Positions 31,955-40,656 of a stretch of 64,000 nt of DNA are shown here, in pieces. Both the position numbers and the translations under genes were made by a program. The notes beneath the pieces are model-generated. The model made no database searches. It was not told the origin of the DNA and worked only from the letters and a program-made list of their open reading frames with translations. The stretch comes from Oscillibacter sp. (GTDB lineage: Bacteria > Bacillota > Clostridia > Oscillospirales > Oscillospiraceae), in the NCBI GenBank assembly GCA_022652655.1, contig JALCRQ010000004.1:1-64000 (forward strand). Direction: 5' to 3'. The stretch's first letter is position 1; each line of letters starts with the position of its first letter.

Positions 31955-33217
31955 TTACTCCGCGCGCAGCGCTTCCACAGGCTGCAGCCTGGAAGCCTTG
32001 GCGGCGGGATAGATGCCGAAGAGAATGCCCAGCAGCACGGACAGGCCGAATGCACCCATGGTGATCAGCGGGGAGGGCCAGACCGTGAGGTGGAGCAGCA
32101 GCGTCCCGGCGATCAGCGATCCGATGAAGCCGATGAGAATCCCGATGATTCCGCCGATGCCGCAGAGCATGGCCGCCTCAATGAGAAACTGGGCGACGAT
32201 GGAGCGGCGCTCTGCGCCGATGGCCCGGCGGATGCCGATCTCCCGGGTTCGCTCCGTGACGGTGACCAGCATGATGTTCATAATGCCGATGCCGCCCACC
32301 AGCAGGGAGATGGCGGCGATGCCGCCCAGCACCAGGCTCATCTGGGTGGCCCACTGGTTCACGCTCTGCTGGGACTGGTTGTCGCTGTATACGGAGAAGT
32401 TGCCGGCCTGATTGCTGATCCGCCCGCCAAGGTAGTTGGTCAGAAGGGAGATCACCTGGGTGGTGGCGTCGCCGGAGCTGGCCTTGACCATGAAATCGGT
32501 CATCTGCGTGTCAGGCGCCAGGTAGCGGCGGTCCGTATACGGAAAGACGATGATGTTGTCCATAGACCACTGGGAGTCGGCGTCCTTTTCCGCATAGACG
32601 CCGATGACGGTGTAGGGCAGGCCGTTGACCTGCATGGTCTGTCCCACCGGATCCGCATAGTTGAAAAAGATCTTGGCCGCCCGGGCGCCCAGCACGCATA
32701 CCGGCGCGTAGCGGTTGATGTCCAGCTGCGAGAGATCCCGGCCTTTTTCAAGTTCAAAGTTGTTGCACACGGCGTACTGATCGGAGCCGAAGTACAGCGA
32801 GGGCGGCAGGTCGGCCACCTGCTGGCTGCCGGAGGAGCTGTCGCCGGGGCCGCTGTTCCACATGCTCTGCTGGTTTTTCTGCATGACGGCGCTGTTTTTC
32901 GCGCCGTATACCACGGTGGCGCTGAACTGGGTGCTGGGTGTGACGCCCAGCACCAGATCGCTGCCCAGGGAGTTGCAGTAGCGGTAGAGATCGTCGAAAA
33001 CGTCCCGGCCATCGTAGCGGCTGGCGGAGACGCTGACCTTGTTTTTGCCCATGGCCTCGAACTGCTTGAGCGTCTGCTGGTTGGAGCCGTTGATGACGGA
33101 TACGATGGTCATCACCGACGCAATTCCGATGATAATGCCCAGCATGGTCAGAATGGAGCGGCCCTTGTTGCCGCGGATGGATTTGAACGCCATCTTGATG
33201 GCCTGTTGAACATTCAC
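31955..33217 (-). CDS. MacB-like ABC transporter permease
   Basis: This 420-residue permease has the MacB fold: a first membrane helix after [20 protein letters not shown], a large extracellular MacB_PCD domain (about residues 45-280), and an FtsX domain with three helices at the C-terminus ([38 protein letters not shown]). The GTG at 33217 is chosen because aggaggtgg lies eight bases upstream. The TTG at 33223 is too close. It overlaps the stop of the ATPase gene. Such permeases expel peptides, lipids or drugs by mechanotransmission, together with the adaptor encoded upstream. Confidence 0.85.
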   Translation of the reverse strand: MNVQQAIKMAFKSIRGNKGRSILTMLGIIIGIASVMTIVSVINGSNQQTLKQFEAMGKNKVSVSASRYDGRDVFDDLYRYCNSLGSDLVLGVTPSTQFSATVVYGAKNSAVMQKNQQSMWNSGPGDSSSGSQQVADLPPSLYFGSDQYAVCNNFELEKGRDLSQLDINRYAPVCVLGARAAKIFFNYADPVGQTMQVNGLPYTVIGVYAEKDADSQWSMDNIIVFPYTDRRYLAPDTQMTDFMVKASSGDATTQVISLLTNYLGGRISNQAGNFSVYSDNQSQQSVNQWATQMSLVLGGIAAISLLVGGIGIMNIMLVTVTERTREIGIRRAIGAERRSIVAQFLIEAAMLCGIGGIIGILIGFIGSLIAGTLLLHLTVWPSPLITMGAFGLSVLLGILFGIYPAAKASRLQPVEALRAE

Positions 33218-33909
33218 AGCCAATCCACCTCCTGGGAGTGATCGTCCACAATCTTCCCGTCCGCCAGCCGGACGACCCGGCGGGCCGTGGCGGCGATGCC
33301 GTTGTCGTGGGTGATCAGAATGACCGTGCTGCCCTCCTTGTTCAGCTCCTGAAGAAAGTGGAGCACGTCGTGGCCCGTGTGGGAGTCCAGCGCGCCGGTG
33401 GGTTCGTCGGCCATGATGATGGGCGGACGGGCCGCAATGGCCCGGGCGATGGCCACCCGCTGCTGCTGGCCGCCGGACATCTCGGAGGGCTTGTGCCGCT
33501 CCCGGCCCAGAAGTCCCACGCGCTCCAGCGCCGCCATCGCCATCTCCCGGCGTTTTTCCGCGCCGATGCCCTGATAGATCAGGGGAAGCTCCACATTTTC
33601 CTCCACGTTGAGGCTCTGAATGAGGTTGTACTGCTGGAAGATGAATCCGATCTGCCGGTTGCGGATATGGCTCAGCTCCCGGTCGGAGAGCTCCTTGACG
33701 TCCACGCCGTCCAGCAGATAGGTGCCGTGGGTGGGAATATCCAGGCAGCCCAGCACGTTCATCATGGTGGACTTTCCGGAGCCGGACTGTCCCACCACGG
33801 CCGCAAATTCGCCCCGCTGGATGGTCAGGCTGACGCCGTCCAGCGCCCGAACCTCGCTCTCCAGGCCCTCACTGTAAATTTTGTAGACGTTTTTCAGTTC
33901 AATCAGCAT
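33214..33909 (-). CDS. MacB/LolD-type ABC transporter ATPase
   Basis: The 231-residue ATPase has Walker [11 protein letters not shown] at about 38-47, the Q-loop region [16 protein letters not shown], the signature [16 protein letters not shown], Walker [16 protein letters not shown], and the H-loop ILITHD. It belongs to the MacB/LolD group. It forms a complex with the permease encoded downstream, whose start it overlaps, and lies three bases after the adaptor gene. The C-terminus ends VDWL. Confidence 0.95.
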   Translation of the reverse strand: MLIELKNVYKIYSEGLESEVRALDGVSLTIQRGEFAAVVGQSGSGKSTMMNVLGCLDIPTHGTYLLDGVDVKELSDRELSHIRNRQIGFIFQQYNLIQSLNVEENVELPLIYQGIGAEKRREMAMAALERVGLLGRERHKPSEMSGGQQQRVAIARAIAARPPIIMADEPTGALDSHTGHDVLHFLQELNKEGSTVILITHDNGIAATARRVVRLADGKIVDDHSQEVDWL

Positions 33910-33912
33910 GGC

Positions 33913-35628
33913 TTAACCCCAGGAGCTGGTGACCTGCTTGGCAGTGAACACCGTGGCGCCCTCATCCACGCCGGATTTGATCTCGATATTGTTGTCGTCG
34001 GAAATTCCGGTTTCCACCGGTACGGGGTAGTAGCCCTTTTTCGGCACATCGTCCGGCCAGGTCGGCAGGTCGATGGCGCCGTCCGGCTTGGAACCGCTCT
34101 TGACAAACACCACCGTATTGCTGCTCCCGTCGTCCATCTGCACGTATTTGACGCACTGGATGGGCAGCAGCAGGCAGTTGTCGTTCTGACTGGCCACCAG
34201 GGAGTAGTTGACGTTGCCGCCGTTGATGACTGAGCCGTCCGCATTGTCCACGGAGATGACCATGGGGTAGCTGGCCACGCCGTTTTCCACCTTGCTGGCC
34301 AGGGATACGGATTCCACCGTCCCCATATAGCTGCTGTCGCTGAGGTCCTTGATGTCCACCGGCATTCCCACCTTGACGAAGGAGATGTTCCGCTCGTCCA
34401 CGGTGGCGTTGATGAGCATGACGGAGGTGTCGGCGATGGTGACCACCGCCGTGGCTGTGCCGGTGAGCTCGTTACCCGGGGCAATGGAAAGCCCCATCAC
34501 CGTGCCGTCGATGGGCGCAACAGCACTGCAGTTGGCCAGATTGTCCTGTGCCTTCTTGAGATCCTGCTGAGCCGTTTCCAGCTGCTGCTCGGTAGTGAAG
34601 ATCTCGTTTTCACTGTCCTCTCCGTCGATCCGTACCAGCACCTGTCCGGCACTGACACTCATGTAGTCCACCAGACTGCTGGAGAGAATCGTGCCGCTGA
34701 CTGTGGATTTAAGGTCGCCGGAGCGGTAGTATTCCAGCTTGCCCGGCTCGTAGGGATAGACTGTCTCGCCCTTGGCGCTCAGCGTGGCGGAGGCCGTCAT
34801 ATCCACGCTCAGTGTGCCGGGGTTGGTGAGGACGATGTCCGCCTCAAAGAGCTTGGAGCCCTCGGGCGTAATGCGGCTGACCATATGTACGGCTTCCACC
34901 CGCCCCGTCAGCGTGGACATCAGGCCCGGCAGGGAAACGGAGGCGCTCTGCCCGGCGCGGATCTCGCCCCGGTAGGCGTAGGAGTAATACTGCTTGAGCC
35001 GCATGTGGGTATCGTCGGCCAGCGTGGCCACCTTGTCGCCCTTGCTGATGGTGTCGCCCTTCTGAAGCTTTGCCGTGTCCATGAGCTTGCCCGCGTAGGC
35101 CGCGGACAGGTTCAGCCCGGCAATGTCCTTCTGCAGGCCCCGGAGCCGCTTTTCATAGCCGTTCACGGTGTTCTGCGCGGTTTGAACGGCGGTGCGGGCC
35201 GCGGGGGAGTCGATGGTAAAAAGCGGGGTGCCCGCCGTGACGCGGTCGCCCTCGGCAACCATGACCTCCTGTACGGTTCCGGCGGTGGTGATGGTGATGG
35301 TCTGGCTGTTCTTGGCCTTGGTGAGGCCGCTGCCTGTCACCGTACTGGTGATGGAGCCGTACTGCACGTCGTTGGTGATGACCTTGTCCTCCTTGGCCGA
35401 GGACTTTCCCAGGAATTTTGCGAGAAACAGGATTCCCGCCGCCACAGCCGCCAGCACCACAATTAAAATGATCCATTTTTTCACTTTTTTGCGGGGCTTC
35501 TTTTTCTTTTCCGCCGGGCCCGGGCGGCCGGCGTAATTTTCCGCCGCCGAATCCTCGCCGTAGACTATCTTGCCGGCGTGGGCCTCGCCGCTCGTTCCGG
35601 GCTGCGCCGGCTCTTTGACTTCAGCCAT
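33913..35628 (-). CDS. HlyD/MacA-type efflux adaptor
   Basis: The 571-residue protein has a charged cytoplasmic N-terminus (KKKKPRKKVKK), one membrane helix (WIILIVVLAAVAAGILFLAKF), and a periplasmic-adaptor-type body with lipoyl halves: TVQEVMVAEGDRVTAGTPLF early, and NCSAVAPIDGTVMGLSIAPG later. There is a helical hairpin between them and a beta-barrel end. MacA-like adaptors in Gram-positives work with MacB-like ABC pumps without an outer-membrane channel. Here it precedes the ATPase and permease in one operon with an SLH protein. ATG 35628 follows aaaaggagcatttta. Confidence 0.9.
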   Translation of the reverse strand: MAEVKEPAQPGTSGEAHAGKIVYGEDSAAENYAGRPGPAEKKKKPRKKVKKWIILIVVLAAVAAGILFLAKFLGKSSAKEDKVITNDVQYGSITSTVTGSGLTKAKNSQTITITTAGTVQEVMVAEGDRVTAGTPLFTIDSPAARTAVQTAQNTVNGYEKRLRGLQKDIAGLNLSAAYAGKLMDTAKLQKGDTISKGDKVATLADDTHMRLKQYYSYAYRGEIRAGQSASVSLPGLMSTLTGRVEAVHMVSRITPEGSKLFEADIVLTNPGTLSVDMTASATLSAKGETVYPYEPGKLEYYRSGDLKSTVSGTILSSSLVDYMSVSAGQVLVRIDGEDSENEIFTTEQQLETAQQDLKKAQDNLANCSAVAPIDGTVMGLSIAPGNELTGTATAVVTIADTSVMLINATVDERNISFVKVGMPVDIKDLSDSSYMGTVESVSLASKVENGVASYPMVISVDNADGSVINGGNVNYSLVASQNDNCLLLPIQCVKYVQMDDGSSNTVVFVKSGSKPDGAIDLPTWPDDVPKKGYYPVPVETGISDDNNIEIKSGVDEGATVFTAKQVTSSWG

Positions 35629-35687
35629 TTAAAATGCTCCTTTTCCGGCCAGTGTACTCTTTGCGCTGCTGGCCGCTTGTACCATCT

Positions 35688-35716
35688 AAGGTAGAGCACT
35701 CCAGATGCCTTTTCAA
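35688..35716 (-). promoter_or_regulatory. Promoter of the MacAB-SLH operon
   Basis: TTGAAA (35711-35716) and TACCTT (35688-35693) on the minus strand are separated by 17 bases, about 60 bases upstream of the adaptor start. The region 35717-35865 also holds a GC-rich stem-loop (GGGCCGCGCC type) and no gene. Confidence 0.6.
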
Positions 35717-35865
35717 CAACAAAACAGTAACAGTTTCCGCCGCCTCCGCCTGCCTGTCCGGCGGGAGGAAACGGCGGAAACCGCGGACGGGCCGCGCCCC
35801 GGAATTGCCCGGCGGCGCGGCCCGTTTTATCTGATCTGCAATTTTTCTGCGGCAGGGGAGGACGC

Positions 35866-37623
35866 TTACTTCAGCGCCTTGGAATCCACCGCCTGGCGGA
35901 GGATCCCGGCGAACTCCGATGCCGGCATGGCGCCCAGATCGCCCTTTTCGCGCTGACGGACGGCCACCTGGCCGGACTCGGCCTCCTTGTCGCCCAGCAC
36001 CAGCATATAGGGGACCTTTTCGCCCTGGGCGTCGCGGATCTTCTTGCCGATTTTCTCGTTGCGCAGATCCGTCTCCACCCGGAAGCCCTGGGCGCCCAGC
36101 TCCGCCGCCACCTGCTGGGCGTAGCCGTTGACGCGGTCGGTGATGGTCAGGATCTTCACCTGCACCGGGGACAGCCACACCGGGAACGCGCCGGCAAAAT
36201 GCTCGGTGATAACGCCGATGAACCGCTCGATGGAGCCGAACACCACGCGATGGATCATCACCGGGCAGTGCTTTTCGCCGTCGGCTCCGGTGTATTCCAG
36301 ACCGAACCGGCCGGGCAGCTGGTAGTCCAGCTGAATCGTGCCGCACTGCCAGGTGCGTCCCAGGCAGTCCTTGATGTGGAAGTCCAGCTTGGGCCCGTAG
36401 AACGCGCCGTCGCCCTCGTTGATCACGTAGGGCCGGTCAATGCTCTCAATGGCGTCAGAAAGAGCGTGAGTGGCCACGTCCCAGTCCTCCACGGTGCCGA
36501 TGTGATCCTCAGGCATGGTGGAGAGCTCAATGGTGTACGGCAGGCCGAAGAGGGAGTATACCTCGTCGAACAGCTGGGCGATGCGAACCACCTCGTCCTT
36601 GATCTGATCCGGGGCCAGCAGGATGTGGGCGTCGTCCTGAGTGAAGCAGCGGACGCGGAACATCCCGTGGAGGGCGCCGGACAGCTCGTGGCGGTGGACG
36701 ATGCCCAGCTCGCCGTAGCGCAGGGGCAGCTCCTTGTAGGAGTGGGCGTCCTGCTCATAGACCAGGATGCTGCCGGGGCAGTTCATGGGCTTGATGGCAA
36801 AATCCTCGCCGTCGATGACGGTGGTGTACATATTCTGCTTGTAGTGATCCCAGTGGCCGGAGGTCTCCCACAGCGTCCGCCGCATGATCTGGGGAGTGGA
36901 GATTTCCACATAATCCCATTTCTTGTGCACCTGACGCCAGTAGTCCACCAGGGTGTTGCGCAGCACCATGCCCTTGGGCAGGAAGAAGGGCATGCCGGGG
37001 GCCTCGTCGCAGAAGGCGAACAGCCCCAGCTCCTTGCCCAGCTTCCGATGGTCCCGGCGCTTGGCCTCCTCAATGCGCTGCAGGTATTCGTCCAGCTCAT
37101 CCTTCTTGGGGAAGGCCACGCCGTAGATCCGCTGCAGGGTCTGGCGGTTGGAATCGCCCCGCCAGTAGGCGGCGTTGCAGGTGGTCAGCTTGATGGCGTT
37201 GCCCTTGATCCGGCCTGTGCGGTCCAGATGGGGGCCGGCGCACAGATCGGTGAACTCCCCCTGCTTGTAGAAGCTGATGATGGCGTCCTTGGGCAGGTCG
37301 TTGATGAGCTCCACCTTGTAGGGCTCGCTCCGCTCCTCCATGAATTTGATGGCGTCGGGGCGGGGCAGCTCAAAGCGCTCCAGCGGAAGATTCTCCTTGC
37401 AGATCTTCCGCATCTCCGCCTCGATCTCCGTCATCTTCTCCGGCGTGAAGGGGAAGGGAGAGTCCAGGTCGTAATAGAAGCCCTCTGCGATGGAGGGGCC
37501 GATGGCCAGCTTTACCTCTGGCCACAGACGCTTGACGGCCTGGGCCATCACGTGGGAGCAGGTATGCCAGTAGGTTTTGCGGTATTCGGGATTTTCAAAG
37601 CTGTATTGATTTTCTTCAGACAT
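35866..37623 (-). CDS. thrS: Threonyl-tRNA synthetase lacking the N-terminal TGS domain
   Basis: The 585-residue protein starts directly in the editing domain (YWHTCSHVMAQAVKRLWPEV, LCAGPHLDRTG, TTCNAAYWRGD), then the class II catalytic core (motif 2 region RHELSGALHGMFRVRCFTQDDAHI, IHRVVFGSIERFIG) and an anticodon-binding domain (ILTITDRVNGYAQQVAAELG). The TGS domain normally found at residues 1-60 is missing, so it is shorter than the usual roughly 640 residues. ATG 37623 follows gaggaacgaaacc. A reading from 37677 would only add a non-homologous stretch. A T-box leader and its own promoter lie upstream. Confidence 0.9.
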   Translation of the reverse strand: MSEENQYSFENPEYRKTYWHTCSHVMAQAVKRLWPEVKLAIGPSIAEGFYYDLDSPFPFTPEKMTEIEAEMRKICKENLPLERFELPRPDAIKFMEERSEPYKVELINDLPKDAIISFYKQGEFTDLCAGPHLDRTGRIKGNAIKLTTCNAAYWRGDSNRQTLQRIYGVAFPKKDELDEYLQRIEEAKRRDHRKLGKELGLFAFCDEAPGMPFFLPKGMVLRNTLVDYWRQVHKKWDYVEISTPQIMRRTLWETSGHWDHYKQNMYTTVIDGEDFAIKPMNCPGSILVYEQDAHSYKELPLRYGELGIVHRHELSGALHGMFRVRCFTQDDAHILLAPDQIKDEVVRIAQLFDEVYSLFGLPYTIELSTMPEDHIGTVEDWDVATHALSDAIESIDRPYVINEGDGAFYGPKLDFHIKDCLGRTWQCGTIQLDYQLPGRFGLEYTGADGEKHCPVMIHRVVFGSIERFIGVITEHFAGAFPVWLSPVQVKILTITDRVNGYAQQVAAELGAQGFRVETDLRNEKIGKKIRDAQGEKVPYMLVLGDKEAESGQVAVRQREKGDLGAMPASEFAGILRQAVDSKALK

Positions 37624-37675
37624 GGTTTCGTTCCTCCTTGTCCTGAGGGGCGGCGGTTTTCGTCCGAAAAGGGAC

Positions 37676-37938
37676 AAAAAAGCTCACCCCTGAAAAATTC
37701 AGGGGTGAGATACGAATTCGTATTCCACGGTTCCACCCTGCTTGCGCCCCATGGGAGCGCCGCTCGTGTCCTCTGTAACGGGAGGTCCCGTCCCGGCCTA
37801 ATCGGTTTCCCTTTCAGCGGGCGGCTCCGAGGCGGTGGCTGTTCCGATTCCGGCGGGGGCCGCTTTCAGCTGCTGCGGCCCTTCTCTGGCGTCCTTCCCG
37901 GACAGCGTCCTCTTCAACACCTTTTGTGATTGGAAAAT
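37676..37938 (-). promoter_or_regulatory. T-box riboswitch upstream of thrS
   Basis: On the minus strand the leader contains AGAGAAGGGCCGC (distal stem strand), the T-box AGGGTGGAACCGTGG (37725-37739), and a terminator CTCACCCCTGAA/TCAGGGGTGAG with U6 (about 37676-37709). The specifier is not certain; an ACC lies in CAGCCACCGCC, which would suit threonine. The leader controls thrS only. Confidence 0.85.
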
Positions 37939-37967
37939 ACTATAACACGCCGTCCTTTCCCTGTCAA
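37939..37967 (-). promoter_or_regulatory. Promoter of the thrS T-box transcript
   Basis: TTGACA (37962-37967) and TATAGT (37939-37944) on the minus strand are separated by 17 bases. Confidence 0.8.
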
Positions 37968-38019
37968 GAAGGTTCCTCGAAAAAAGGCCGGAAATTCATA
38001 TAAAAGGAGAAAAAGATCC

Positions 38020-38048
38020 TTGACAAAGGGCTGCCGTCCGATTATACT
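38020..38048 (+). promoter_or_regulatory. Promoter of the rplU-prp-rpmA operon
   Basis: TTGACA (38020-38025) and TATACT (38043-38048) are separated by 17 bases, divergent from the thrS promoter. The untranslated leader of about 80 bases has GC-rich stems and could be a ribosomal-protein leader, which I cannot prove. Confidence 0.8.
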
Positions 38049-38137
38049 TAGGAAGCCGCTTTGAATGGGCAATAAGCGGGACAACCGTCCCCGCCCCCGA
38101 CAGCGAGTCCGTTATAAAGGAAAGGCAGGTGCAAAGT

Positions 38138-38449
38138 ATGCACGCAATCATCGAAACCGGCGGCAAGCAGTACACGGTGGCCGAGGGCGACGTCGTTTAC
38201 ATCGAAAAGCTGGAGCAGAACGCAGGTGATCAGATCACCTTCGACCGCGTCCTGGCGGTTCTGGACGACGCGAAGAACATGTTCGGCGCTCCCACTGTGG
38301 AGGGTGCCTCCGTGGCGGCTACGGTCGTGAAGAACGGCAGAGGCAAGAAGATCCGGATCTTCAAGTACAACGCCAAGAAGGGCTACCGCAGGCGTCAGGG
38401 CCATCGTCAGCCGTATACCAAGGTTGAGATCGGCAAGATCTCGGTCTAA
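38138..38449 (+). CDS. rplU: 50S ribosomal protein L21
   Basis: This 103-residue protein starts [20 protein letters not shown] and has [13 protein letters not shown] and [19 protein letters not shown], the highly conserved L21 signatures. It binds 23S rRNA domain VI. ATG 38138 is preferred over an upstream in-frame ATG because of the L21 N-terminus. Its stop lies four bases before prp. The order rplU-prp-rpmA is the Firmicute arrangement. Confidence 0.97.
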   Translation: MHAIIETGGKQYTVAEGDVVYIEKLEQNAGDQITFDRVLAVLDDAKNMFGAPTVEGASVAATVVKNGRGKKIRIFKYNAKKGYRRRQGHRQPYTKVEIGKISV

Positions 38450-38452
38450 AGC

Positions 38453-38782
38453 ATGACTACGGTGACCGTTCACATGGAGGGCGACCGGATTACCGGGTTT
38501 GACTCCGTGGGCCACAGCGGCTATGCCGAGGCGGGCGCGGATATCGTCTGCGCGGCCGTAACCAGCGCGATTCGCCTGGTGGAGGCCACCGTCAACGATG
38601 TGCTGGGCCTGTGCGCTGCCGTAAAAATCAGCGAAGCGGACGCCGCGCTTGCGTTCCGTCTGCCGGGCGGACTGTCCCGGGAGGACGAGTACGCATGCCA
38701 GACGCTTTTGAGCGGACTTCTGGTCTACTTCGCCCAGCTCCATGAGGAGTATCCCAGCAACCTTGAAGTTTTAGAGGGCTGA
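38453..38782 (+). CDS. prp: Ribosomal-processing cysteine protease Prp
   Basis: This 109-residue protein has the catalytic histidine H21 in GHSGYAEAG and cysteine C33 in DIVCAAVT, as in Prp (YsxB). Prp removes the N-terminal extension of L27 before it enters the ribosome. The substrate gene rpmA follows, and its product has the matching cleavage site. The length equals that of known Prp proteins. Confidence 0.92.
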   Translation: MTTVTVHMEGDRITGFDSVGHSGYAEAGADIVCAAVTSAIRLVEATVNDVLGLCAAVKISEADAALAFRLPGGLSREDEYACQTLLSGLLVYFAQLHEEYPSNLEVLEG

Positions 38783-38822
38783 GCCCTCTCCATCATCTTG
38801 AAAGAAAGGATGGTTCGAGATT

Positions 38823-39101
38823 ATGATTCGTATCGGTTTACAGTTCTTTGCCCACAAAAAGGGCGGCGGCTCCACGAAGAACGGCCGTGATTCCGAGGCC
38901 AAGCGCCTGGGCCCCAAGCGGGCGGACGGCCAGTTCGTCAAGGCCGGCAATATTCTGGTTCGTCAGCGCGGCACCCACATTCATCCGGGTGTGAACGTCG
39001 GCAAGGGCAGCGATGACACGCTGTATGCTACCGCCAGCGGCGTTGTGCGCTTTGAGCATCTCGGCAAGGACCGCAAGCAGGTTCACGTTGAGGCGCAGTA
39101 A
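38823..39101 (+). CDS. rpmA: 50S ribosomal protein L27 with Prp-cleavable N-terminus
   Basis: The 92-residue L27 begins MIRIGLQFF followed by [20 protein letters not shown]. The nine-residue leader and the LQFF/AHKK junction match the Prp cleavage site known in Firmicutes. The mature N-terminus beginning AHKK reaches the peptidyl-transferase centre. The rest ([20 protein letters not shown]) is typical L27. An aaaggatgg ribosome site lies upstream. A terminator follows. Confidence 0.97.
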   Translation: MIRIGLQFFAHKKGGGSTKNGRDSEAKRLGPKRADGQFVKAGNILVRQRGTHIHPGVNVGKGSDDTLYATASGVVRFEHLGKDRKQVHVEAQ

Positions 39102-39113
39102 TTCAGAGAGCGG

Positions 39114-39149
39114 AGAGGCCCGAACAACTTCTGTTCGGGCCTCTTTTTT
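39114..39149 (+). terminator. Terminator after rpmA
   Basis: AGAGGCCCGAACA pairs with TGTTCGGGCCTCT around ACTTC, followed by a U run. Confidence 0.85.
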
Positions 39150-39274
39150 CAGGCGGGGAGACGCGTGCCGGCTGTGCCGGCATGTTTTTCCCCAATTCAG
39201 ACACACTAGCATCGATTCGATCCGGCCCGCGGCCCGCGGCCGCGCCCGCCGGCAATCCAAACGGAGGTGTTTCC

Positions 39275-40561
39275 ATGGCTTCTCCCTTTCTTGATAAAGT
39301 GCGCATCACGGTTCGCTCCGGAAACGGCGGCAACGGCGTGGTGGCGTTCCACCGGGAAAAATACGTGGCGGCCGGCGGTCCCGACGGCGGAGACGGCGGC
39401 CGGGGCGGCTCCGTGATTCTGCAGGCGGACGACAACATGTCCACGCTGATGGATTTCCGCTACAAGCGCAAATATGTCGCCCCCAACGGGATAGACGGGC
39501 AGAGCTCCCGCAAGTCCGGCAAGGACGGCGCGGATCTGGTGATCCGGGTGCCCCTGGGCACGGTGGTGCGGGATGCCGAATCCGGGGAGATCATGAAGGA
39601 TCTCTCCGACCGCCAGCCCTTCGTTCTCTGCCGGGGCGGCCGGGGCGGCTGGGGCAACATGCACTTCGCCACCCCCACCCGGCAGGTGCCCCGCTTTTCC
39701 AAGGCCGGACTGCCCGGGGAGAGCCACGACGTGATCCTGGAGCTGAAGCTGCTGGCGGACGTGGGACTGGTGGGCTTCCCCAATGTGGGAAAATCCACGC
39801 TGCTCTCCGTGGTCACCCGGGCCCAGCCCCGGATCGCGGACTATCCCTTCACCACCCTCAGCCCCAATCTGGGCGTGGTATACGTGGATGAGGGCCGCTC
39901 CTTTGTCCTGGCCGACATCCCTGGCATCATTGAGGGCGCGTCAAAGGGCGCTGGCCTGGGCCACGATTTCCTCCGGCATATCGACCGCTGCCGGCTGCTG
40001 GTTCACGTGGTGGACGTGTCCGGCAGCGAGGGCCGGGATCCGGCGGAGGATTTCGACGCCATCAATGCCGAGCTCCGGCAATACAGCGGGGAACTGGCGT
40101 CCCGGCCGCAGATCGTGGTCGCCAACAAGGCCGACATTCTGACCGATCCGGAGAATCTCACAAAGCTCCGGGCCCGGGCGGAGGCGCAGGGGTACCCGTT
40201 TTTCGTCCTCTCCGCCGCGGCCCATCAGGGTACCCGCGAGCTGGTGAACAAGATCAGCGAGATGCTCTCCGTGCTGCCGCCGGTGAAGGTGTTCGAGGCG
40301 GACTACGTGCCCAAGGCGCCGGATACCGATTTGTCCGGGCCCATGGAGATCCGGCGGACGGCGGACGGCCACACCTGGATGGTGGAGGGCCCGCAGCTCC
40401 AGCGCCTGATGGGCAACATCAACTTCTCCGATTACGAAAGCCGCATGTTCTTCGACAAGGCCCTGCGGGAATCGGGACTTTTCACCCGGCTGGAGGAGAT
40501 GGGCATCGAGGACGGCGACACGGTGTCCATGAACGGCTTTGAATTTGAGTATCAGCGGTAA
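39275..40561 (+). CDS. obgE: GTPase Obg (CgtA)
   Basis: The 428-residue protein has the glycine-rich Obg fold (GNGGNGVVAFHREKYVAAGG, about 1-160) and a GTPase domain with GFPNVGKST, DIPGIIEGAS, and NKAD. It ends with an OCT domain carrying RRTADGHTWMVEGPQLQRLM. Obg is an essential ribosome-assembly and stress GTPase, and its gene usually follows rpmA, as here. ATG 39275 follows cggaggtg. The gene is complete and ends before a hairpin terminator. Confidence 0.95.
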   Translation: MASPFLDKVRITVRSGNGGNGVVAFHREKYVAAGGPDGGDGGRGGSVILQADDNMSTLMDFRYKRKYVAPNGIDGQSSRKSGKDGADLVIRVPLGTVVRDAESGEIMKDLSDRQPFVLCRGGRGGWGNMHFATPTRQVPRFSKAGLPGESHDVILELKLLADVGLVGFPNVGKSTLLSVVTRAQPRIADYPFTTLSPNLGVVYVDEGRSFVLADIPGIIEGASKGAGLGHDFLRHIDRCRLLVHVVDVSGSEGRDPAEDFDAINAELRQYSGELASRPQIVVANKADILTDPENLTKLRARAEAQGYPFFVLSAAAHQGTRELVNKISEMLSVLPPVKVFEADYVPKAPDTDLSGPMEIRRTADGHTWMVEGPQLQRLMGNINFSDYESRMFFDKALRESGLFTRLEEMGIEDGDTVSMNGFEFEYQR

Positions 40562-40585
40562 CCGAACCGGTGCTGGCTGACGGGA

Positions 40586-40632
40586 AACCCCGCCGGAACG
40601 CAGAAGCGTCTGCGTTCCGGCGGGGTTTTTGG
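40586..40632. terminator. Terminator after obgE
   Basis: A long perfect stem (AACCCCGCCGGAACGCAGA with TCTGCGTTCCGGCGGGGTT) around AGCG ends in TTTTT. It probably serves the converging MATE gene as well. Confidence 0.85.
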
Positions 40633-40656
40633 CGGCTTTTTCGGGATCGGGCGGCG

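Noticed and set aside
33217-33223. TTG 33223 as start of the MacB-like gene
   Set aside because: The aggaggtgg ribosome site lies only two to three bases away. GTG 33217 has the usual eight-base spacing.
29687-33241. 1184-codon + strand reading frame across the SLH and MacB genes
   Set aside because: It is the antisense of the SLH protein and the MacB permease. Its composition is Gly/His/Gln/Arg-rich with no domain. The minus-strand genes have signal peptide, SLH and FtsX features.
36199-37929. 576-codon + strand frame opposite thrS
   Set aside because: This is the antisense of thrS and its T-box leader.
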